Positions 47,475 to 64,000 of a stretch of DNA of 64,000 nucleotides are shown one piece after another. The translations under genes and the position numbers were made by a program. The stretch is taken from positions 9,939,541 to 10,003,540 of the forward strand of contig CM022668.1 in the NCBI GenBank assembly GCA_012295275.1. Direction: 5' to 3'. The notes beneath the pieces were generated by a model. It saw only the letters and a list, made by a program, of their open reading frames with translations. It did no database searches and had not been told where the DNA came from. The stretch is from Chrysomallon squamiferum (Eukaryota > Mollusca > Gastropoda > Neomphalida > Peltospiridae). Positions within the stretch are counted from its first letter, which is position 1, and every line of letters starts with the position of its first letter.

Positions 47475-47509
<35 letters not shown>

Positions 47510-47759
47510 TTTGTTATTTTGGAAATTACTGAGAACATTTTTGTCTAGAAAAACATCCACAAAAAAAAAAAAAAAAAACTAAATTTAAAAAAAAAAGAAC
47601 AAAGAACAAAAACACTGCACATTATTATTTATTTATTTTGTAATAAATTTAATTACTGCTGTAGTTATATGGAAAAAAATGCTGATACGTTAAAATTATT
47701 ATTTTATTATTATTATTATTGTTATTAGTTTATTATTATTATTATTTTATTATTATTAC

Positions 47760-47790
<31 letters not shown>

Positions 47791-48377
47791 TTTTATTATT
47801 ATGCACATTTTGTTTTTAACAAAATATTTCAGTAGGATTATTATTTATTGCAATATTTTTGTTTTGATGTGATTCACGTTACGTGTATGTATGCTACACA
47901 TGTACAGAAATAAGACTGAATTCTTGTATAAAACATTTCTGTATATATATCACAGTTAGTGAAATAAAATGTAGAAGCTACAAAAAGAACCCCACAATGA
48001 TATTTGTTACAGAAATTAAACCACATGTATTAGTTAAATTACAACATAAATATGTGTATATTAATAAAATAAATGTAGTAGATGATAATTTTGATATTTC
48101 TTCTCTTTGCATGTCTGTGTCTAAAGTATTGTTATTTTAAAGATCAAGCAAATATTATTATTACTTTTTTTATTTTTTTTAAACTGAGGTTTATTTTTAC
48201 ATATCTTGAAATTTGAGCAAAAAATCTCCAAACTTGTTTAGGCTAAGTTTAATATAATTTAAATTTTTTATTTTTTTTTATTTTATTTTTTTAAATAAAG
48301 TTAGGTTATTTATAGTTTGGGAAGATGATTTTATTTGCATGAAAAACACATTTTTCTTAATTTATTATTATTATTAC

Positions 48378-48438
<61 letters not shown>

Positions 48439-49649
48439 TATATTTTTAATTTGCAATGGCCAACTGAGACTGATTTGTTTTTGATTTAAAATTTTAATTA
48501 TGTTAATTTGCAGGCAGTTTGTGTACAAGTTTTAAGTAATTTTTTTATTTTAAAAATGATCTGATATTTTTTCTGTTTTTAATAGTTCATGAATATTCAT
48601 AGGATCTGACTCATTGCTGTGTGCTTTTGAAGAACAACAAAAATATATATATATATATATATATATTTTTGATTTTATTTTTGATTATTTTTTCATACTG
48701 AACTAAACTAATCTATCTTTATCATGAAAAATTTGCTTTTAGAAAAAATAATAAAACAAAGAAAAAAAGAAAAAAAAAAAAAAAAAAAAGAAAGAAAAAA
48801 ACAACAAAAATCCCCAGCAAGACTAGTGATTTTATCTTTGTTAAGAATGTTTTGAATTTAGAAACGTTTTGTAATAAAAACATTTAAGAAATAACTGTAC
48901 TAGAAATAATCATTTAAATAAACCTCTATTTATTTTTAGCTGTACTTTTAAAAATTTTAAAATTTTTTTTTTTTAGTGAACATTAGATTTGCCTTTGTTC
49001 AATATTTGTGTGATAGATAGACAAAAAAAAGCGCATAATTTTATTATACCCACATTTTTATATTTATATACAAAGGTGATGGAAATGGAAATGAGTGAAA
49101 AGTAAATACTATTAAATATTAAATATAAACTAATATCTTAATATATTAAATGTTATTATATATTAAATAACCACTCCATATATGATGTATTATGGAAACT
49201 AGCTTTTTACATCAGTATACTATACAATATATTTGATGAAAAACTAAATAAAATGTAGGTTCTAGAAACTTCATAAGGTAATAACATATAATCACTATAC
49301 AAATTATGGGTTTTTGAGAATTCTATAGATAATACTGTTTATTAAATATAAATACAGAATAAACTATGATTGTTTTTTTAGGGGGTTTTGCAGGAGGGGG
49401 AATTAAAGAGATGCTCTATGTTATAAACTTTAACATATTAAAGAAATTTATTTTATGGATGCCAAGAGTTAAGAAATGTAATAAACAAATAAAATAAGGG
49501 ATTATCAAAATATTGTACTTATTAAAATATATTTAATAAAAACTAAACAGAACATCAGATTTTAGATTCTGCATTGATAAAAAGGTGTACGATGTATAAG
49601 AAATAAATATTTAATTTTGCAATTAATTCAATATGAAGGCTGTATAATA

Positions 49650-49686
<37 letters not shown>

Positions 49687-50122
49687 GTAAGTAAATAAAT
49701 TATAGGTTACATACAGTGAAACAGATGTTCTGGGATTTAGGTATAAATTAAACTCATGTATTAAATGAAAATATTTTTAAAATATGAAGACATAACTATT
49801 GTAACAAACACAACAGCTACTATTAATTTACAGAAAAAAAGGATGAACTTATAAACATCTTCAAAAGCAAATAAAATAATTTAACAAGAACTTTTGAGAG
49901 AGGAATTTGTTTGCTTGCACACTCAGGTTTCTCCGTTTCCATCACCGAATAACAATCTTTAATATACCAAGGTGCTATTTAGCTAATCTCAGTGTAAACT
50001 TTACTAACATAATACATGTACAGGCAAAGAAAACTATCTGCCACAGAACTGTCATTTACAGTGATTATCTTCAGATCACTAAATATCTGAAAAATAAATA
50101 TTTGAAATTAGAATAAAGTTTT

Positions 50123-50171
<49 letters not shown>

Positions 50172-50230
50172 GATGATGATGATGATTATTATTATTATTA
50201 TTATTTTATTTTTTTAATTTTATTATTTTA

Positions 50231-50269
<39 letters not shown>

Positions 50270-50410
50270 AACTCTTCAATGATAGATAGAAATAAATTTA
50301 TGATTAAAATCTCCACATTTGTCAGTAGTTTGAGATTATAAACCATCTGTGCCAAAAACTGCCATTCTGAATTACATTTCACTTCAGTAAACTTACAATT
50401 TAAATTGTTA

Positions 50411-50457
<47 letters not shown>

Positions 50458-51339
50458 TTTATTACCATCATTATTATTATTAATTACATAATTTATTTAT
50501 TTATTTAACTGTTTTAATTACTTTATTTTAATTCTTATTTTGTTGTTTATTAATTATTTGGTATTTTATTTTACTAACATAATTAAATAAAAATAATAAG
50601 GCACTTGTTTAAGATTTTAAGAAGAACAATTTATAGGGTTTTATTCATTTGCTACATACTTGAAGATATATAAATCAAGATCCTATATTCTTATCTAAAA
50701 TATGTTTAATGATTAACATTTAACATTCTAGTTAACTGATATAAATGTATGTGTCTAAAAGAAAAAGTTATTAAGTAGACAGTTAGAAAATACACATATT
50801 GTTGTTATCTACCTGATATTATTAATATGTATTATTCTGGGCATAGCCTATGTGATGTGTTTTTAAAATACTTTTGAATCCAAAGCAAATAAGAAAACCA
50901 CATTTCATTTATTTAGTATTTTTAATTTTGAGTGATTATGTTTTCTTTTCCACCCTTTCTTTTTCAATTTCTGTTTTAAAAAAACCCAACAAACTTGTTT
51001 TATTAGACAATTTGTTACAAGCATGAACCAAATATATATAATCAAGTTTGTGTTGTATGTATGTGTGTTTTAGAATTTGTTTATTTTTAACCTTGATTTT
51101 TTTGTTTTAAATTTTTAAATGTGTTTTAGTTGTTATTTCTGTAAGATATTGAATTATTGCAGAATATATGTGATTTGATGTTGTTATTAAATCTAAAACT
51201 GAAGACTTGTGTGCAACAAAATGATACGTCTGAGTTTTTTTAAAAATGAACCATCAGCTGAAATGGCCTTGACACTGAAATGACATCTAGAATGTTCATG
51301 AGATTAAAGAAAGATCTGGAATGTCTTTGCCATTAATGA

Positions 51340-51470
51340 AACATCAAAATGTCCTTGAATTTAATGAAATGTTTAAATTCCTTAATATTAATGAAACATC
51401 AAAATGTCCTTGACTTTAATGTAATGTTTAAATTCCTTAATATTAATGAAATATCAAAATGTCCTTGACA
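51340..51470. repeat. 55-bp tandem repeat
   Basis: ATCAAAATGTCCTTGA recurs at 51343, 51398 and 51453, alternating with GTTTAAATTCCTTAATATTA. Diverged units extend from about 51250 to 51540. Confidence 0.85.
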
Positions 51471-52476
51471 TTGAAATGTTACCTGCATTGTCTTTTGCAA
51501 TCATTAACATCTGAAACGACCTTGACATTAATACATCTTCAGAAAAACAAACATTATTCAGCCATGTTACAAAATTGTGACCCACAGTCTGATTGTATTA
51601 TAACAAATCACTTTATGTACTTGTTGCTTTCAGGTCTTCAGTTAAAACTATAAAATATTAAAGAAGAGTAATTTTGATAGTTTGATACAAATTTTCTCTG
51701 ATGAAATATCTTGATCTCTTCTTCCTATATGCCAGAAAGTAGAAAATAAAAAGAGAAAAAAATTAAAAATAAGATATGACTCCATGTTCAGTAAAGCTTG
51801 AGTCATTTCAGGAATTGTCATTCTTGAGTTCTATTGCTCTGTTTAAAAGTTTATGATACAACTCAGTTACTTCAGTTGTAGCATGTCATTAGTCTATTCA
51901 GCTGTACACCTTTCGCTGTAGGTGACAAATAAAATCTTTTGTAAGATAGATATCTTTTTGCATTAGTCTACATAATTCATTCACAAAAACAGCGGAAAGA
52001 TGGTGCATTTTTTAAAGGAATGAACCACTTTATTACATATGCAAAAACAGAAAAAAAAAAAAAAACATTTAGTTTTTGTACTGATCCAAGTGACCAGTTT
52101 TGAAAAATTTGCAAAATTTGTTTTATTTTTTATATTTTTTTATCAGAATCATCTCTTTTCAAGAATGTGAGATTTATTTCTGTAAAGCCAAGTCCATATG
52201 TTTTCCAAGAAATGCAAAAATATTTATTTAAGGATGGTTTGTTTTATAACAGAACTTTAGATAAAGACTTCTCACAATTTTACATCACCTTTAAAATGTT
52301 TCTTTCCTCAATAAACTCCTACCGAACTGTGTGTGATATTTTTTCCCTGGAATAAACAGCAAGCTGGCTAAACTTTCTATTTTAAAAATTATGTATATAC
52401 AAATATAACATGTTCAGTACGTATTATATGCTTTACCATATAACTAACCAAATACTTCACTATTATTATTATTATA

Positions 52477-52514
<38 letters not shown>

Positions 52515-53822
52515 AAATTTTATTTGAGATAACTGTTAAGATGAATTTATGACTGTAGACGTAGTTTAAACAAAAATATTATTAGTAGAATGGTTTTAGC
52601 TGTTTAGATGTATAACCCAAACATTTGCGTGTGTCTTTTCCTTGAATACCGGTACAAGATGTTTGTTTATTGTATGTAAATAAGACAACAAAATTAAAAG
52701 GTATTCACATAAACTAGGGTATTCTTGTCAGCATAATATGATTTTTATCACTGTTGTGTGCAGAAAGCTGAAGCATGTGTGTGTTATTTTTACCGAGCTA
52801 TGAACAAAGAATAATCAACTGGCATTAATTCAAAAGCGAATATGTATATATATATAATTATATGTAAAGGTAAATGATAGTTTAAATATGTTTCTCTTAT
52901 ATTACATTATGACTTTTCTGGAACTAATTGTCTCCTCTGTCTCTATTTAATTATCTCTCTTTTATTGCCATTTTGTCTTTTTTTGTGTTAAGTTTTCTTT
53001 TCTTTTTTTGTTTAAAGAGCTTTTTGTCATTTGATTTTAGTAGATTTGTTTATGTAAGCCACTGGAGCATAATTTAAATAAGTGTAATTTAATTTGAAAA
53101 AAAACAGATTAAGATAAACATTTATCTAGAGAATAGAATCTTTATGTTTCTTAAGTGAATTTTCTTGTTGCCTTTACAGTAGAATTAGTATTAAAACTCA
53201 ACTTTGGTTATTATTTTGCATAATTTAATTAAACTGTTGTAAACTTAATAAAACAGAGTAAATTTGAAATACAGTTTGATTAAAACAAGAAATGATGCAC
53301 AGGTTTCAGTTGGCTGTTCACAGCATTCATTGCAAAAGACAGTATGTCTGCCATGGATGCTAGGCAGCCATATTGTTTTTTGTAATTTATAATTGGTTCT
53401 TCTGCTTTGTTGCAAGGAGAAGAACAATACATTTTATTAGAATTAACAGTAGTCAAGGACCATTGTTCAGTATCCATGAAGAGTAATTTGATTTCAGATA
53501 ATGTATTGTCTATTACAATGGTTGCTAGGAAGCCATTTTGTATTTTTACATAGATATGCTGTAACGTCATTATCGAGCCTTGTTTGTTATTCATTGTGAA
53601 CATTAAACATTTTTTTAAAGTCTGACCACCATGTTTTAATTATTTTTAACCTGTGTTTATTATTATTATTTTACTTGATGTCTTTCTGTTGTTTTGATTT
53701 TTTAATATTCATTTGCTAATTATTAATTCTTAATATATATATATATATATATATTGCTAATGTCTTATAAAACTGCTGTTTAGTTTAGCTATGAATTATT
53801 ACTGAATCAAATTAATGCGGAA

Positions 53823-53884
53823 ATTAATCTATTGGATGATTGCCTATGGATATATTAATCTATTGGATGATTGCCTATGGATAT
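53823..53884. repeat. Perfect 31-bp tandem duplication
   Basis: Two identical adjacent copies of a unit beginning ATTAATCTATTGGATGATTG. Confidence 0.9.
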
Positions 53885-53923
53885 ATGAATGTGCTTATAT
53901 ACATGTATTTATGCGTAAAAAAA

Positions 53924-53978
<55 letters not shown>

Positions 53979-54837
53979 ACAGACAGAGTTTGGAAACATG
54001 CATATAAAGACAAACAGAACTTTATAAAAAAATACACTCATATACAAAACACATATAGATATACATAAAACCATGCATATATACACATTCTTTGCAGTAA
54101 TTTTTTTTATCTCTTTTCTGATTGCTAATCTAATACACACCAGTTATAACTGAGTTAATCCATTAAAACAAATGTGCATTACATTTGTCAGTCTTCCTTT
54201 TTCATTTTATTTTTTCGTTTTGAGCTGTAGGCAGATTTCTCATCCTTGTATTCTTACACATTTTTTGTTACTTCATTCAAACTTCAAAATGGGATTGACT
54301 TTATTTATACACATACCTGAACACAGACTGATGTAAGTGTATGTGTGTGTATTCTGCAGTGTCTCACATGTGTCTATGGTGAAGTACTTGCATCAGACAT
54401 GACATGTTACAAGATCAGTCATTCTGGTTTATCAAATCTTTTACTGATGAAATAATAAAACAATAAATAAAATAAATAAAATAAAATAAAAAATATATAA
54501 AAAATAAGAATACTAATAAAAATTATAATAATAAAAAAATAAATAATACACAGGTTTCAGTTGGCTGTTCACAGCATTCATTGCAAAAGACAGTATGTCT
54601 TTATATAATAATAAAAAAGAGCATCAACAACAACATATAACCAATAATAAAAATAATAACATCAGTTTCTGAAAATGTCTTGAACAATATGTATGTATGT
54701 GTATCTGAGTTTAACTGACTATTTCTGAGTGTGTGTCTGTGTGTGTCTTAGTGATATGTTTGTGTTTGCGTGTATATATGTATGCTGAGTGCGTGTGTGT
54801 GCATGTGTGTGTGTGCAATCGTATTCATATTAAAAGT

Positions 54838-55125
54838 ACATGTAGCAGTAATATTAATAGGAGCATTTGTAGTAAAACTACAAGTAGCAGTTGTAGTAGT
54901 AGTAGTAATAGCAATATAGTTGTAGTAACACTAGTAGTTACAGAAGTAATAATAGTAGCAGTAGTAGTATTTGTAGTAGTAGTATAATTATTAATAGTAG
55001 TAATAGCAGTAGCAGTAGCAGCAGTAGTAATAGTAATAATAGAAGTAATAACTAGTAGAAGTATTAACAGTAGTAGTTGTAGTATTAATAGTAGTAGTGT
55101 GGTAGTATTAATAATAATAGTAGCA
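54838..55125. repeat. (AGT/AAT)n trinucleotide region
   Basis: Imperfect AGT/AGC/AAT trinucleotides. A related block is at 55397-55517. Confidence 0.9.
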
Positions 55126-55597
55126 GCAGTGGTAAAGACTGTCTCAGTGAAAGAGAACTGTGAGGGAGGTATATTAAGATTTTTCTTCAGTTTATGTTTA
55201 GTAACAATTGTTTATGTAATTGCTGATAAGAAAGATGCCTGAAGCTCTGATTTCCATGTTAAAACTGTGTAGTTTAATGTAGATTAAAAATATGTGATTC
55301 TGTCAGTGAAATTATTTCTCTCTGGTTTAGTTTGTTAGGTAAATTTGACTGAAGCTATTTATAAATAATTAGAAAAAAAGATAATTAGTATATAGAGATA
55401 GTACTAGTAGTAGTAGTATTAGTAGTGGCAGTACTAGTAGCAGTAGAAATAGTAATAGTTTTAGTGGCAGTATTAGTAGTAATAGTAATACTTAAAGTAG
55501 CAGTAGTAGTAGTATTTGTGGTATGTGTGTGTTTATATGTGTATGTATGTATATATGTATGAATATATATATATAGGTGTATGTATATATCTGTATG

Positions 55598-55632
<35 letters not shown>

Positions 55633-56022
55633 ATATATGTATGAATGTATATATGTATGTAAATATGTATCAGTATATGAATGTATGAATGAATATTTAT
55701 GAATGTATATATGTATTATGTATGTACAAGTGTATGTATTAAACAGATGTACAGACGCACATACTTGGCTACTTGGCTTAAGTTGCATGACAAAATGATC
55801 AAAAAACAAATATTACATTTCAACAGCCTAAGTGGATCATCATTTTAATACAACTGTAAGAAATGAATCAAACAAATAGCTGTCAGCACTGATGAAATCA
55901 GAGTGTTTAAAAATGAGTTTCTCTCACGTAAACTGGGACTAGGGGCATCTTACTTAAAGACAAACTGTTCAGTTTGTTTAACCTGCAGTCACAAAAGTCC
56001 CAGAGTCTGAGGCTGTTACAGA

Positions 56023-63614
<7,592 letters not shown>

Positions 63615-64000
63615 GTGAGAACACAGTTTATACACACATACGTGTTTAGTATGTTTGTGTGTGTGTCGTATATGTCTGTATTAAAATTTCTCCAAATTTA
63701 GTTTTCTCTATTTTTGATGTCTGATGAACATTAGCATACTGGCTGACTTGCAGTCAGATCATTTACTTACACATTCATATTTCAGTTAGTACTAAAATAG
63801 AAACAATTGCTTTTACTTAGTCATAAAGCATTTCAGTAGAAAGAAATTAATTCCTGTATGCAACGTATTATTTGAAAGGAGTGTGTGTATCTACCTATCT
63901 ACATAGAGAAACATATGTGATGTATTAACATTTAAATTTTTGTATCTTCTTATTGTTAGCACTAAAATTAATTTGCTAAACAAATTTTAGTGTAAAAGTC
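63615..64000. other. Peroxidase intron, unfinished
   Basis: AT-rich, with a GT run near 63655. No further peroxidase exon is visible, so the gene continues past the window. Confidence 0.7.

Larger units (their letters stand above)
46987..56022. other. Multiplexin 3' UTR and intergenic region
   Basis: No gene is supported. There are TTA tracts (47697-47793, 48363-48435, 49652-49687, 50190-50270, 50407-50457), TTTA (47473-47512), a 55-bp repeat (51340-51470), a 31-bp duplication (53823-53884), CT (53927-53977), AGT-rich DNA (54838-55125, 55397-55517) and TATG/TATA DNA (55525-55735). A 52-bp exact duplication links 53298 and 54549. The multiplexin 3' UTR may extend several kb, but its end is not visible. 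Confidence 0.6.

Noticed and set aside
53280-53603. 107-residue minus-strand ORF of normal composition
   Set aside because: It has no recognisable family and no splice or promoter context. It contains the 52-bp duplicated segment and a repeated GTTGCTAGGAAGCCAT-like motif, so it looks like repeat-derived intergenic DNA.

Overview
The window is animal (metazoan) nuclear DNA. It is AT-rich, intron-rich and packed with simple repeats: long ATA/TTA tracts, CA/GT, CT/GA and ATCC runs, and minisatellites with units of 26 to about 100 bp. Two multi-exon genes lie head to tail on the + strand, and I could chain nearly all of their exons by splice sites, phase and homology. A lophotrochozoan, probably a mollusc, is my best guess. 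It rests on the repeat spectrum, a tRNA-like SINE fragment and a cluster of GGGAGATAAC-type motifs. It is an inference, not a demonstrated assignment.

Positions 1-14739 hold no secure gene. This stretch has microsatellites, one 34-bp minisatellite, a possible 3'-terminal exon of an unknown upstream gene (2272-2360) and a doubtful signal-peptide-like ORF (7624-7905). The 5' end of the first real gene should lie here or in the first intron-like stretch, but I could not fix its first exon.

Positions 14740-46986 encode a multiplexin, the collagen XV/XVIII family of basement-membrane proteoglycans. I reconstruct 28 exons with compatible phases, giving 1,370 residues before the stop. The order is: N-terminal thrombospondin/laminin-G-like (TSPN) domain, acidic Ser-Gly segment, interrupted Gly-X-Y collagen blocks, trimerisation domain, basic proline-rich hinge and a complete endostatin domain.

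Positions 46987-56022 are an AT-rich 3' UTR/intergenic stretch with no supported gene. Positions 56023-63614 hold a secreted animal haem peroxidase of the myeloperoxidase/peroxidasin superfamily. I see 11 exons and 585 complete codons, running off the window at its 3' end. All the expected haem-pocket residues are present.

Both products are expected outside the cell, one as a matrix collagen and one as a secreted oxidant enzyme. Any functional link is conjecture from adjacency.

The most unusual signal is that many introns carry tandem duplications anchored on splice sites. At five or more exon boundaries the intron holds copies of the acceptor or donor together with the first or last coding bases. 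The clearest cases are the endostatin exons at 44792 and 46003, the hinge exon at 37981, and the peroxidase exons ending at 60603 and starting at 61603. In two further cases the acceptor is the last unit of a minisatellite (33602) or has weaker twins (24274).
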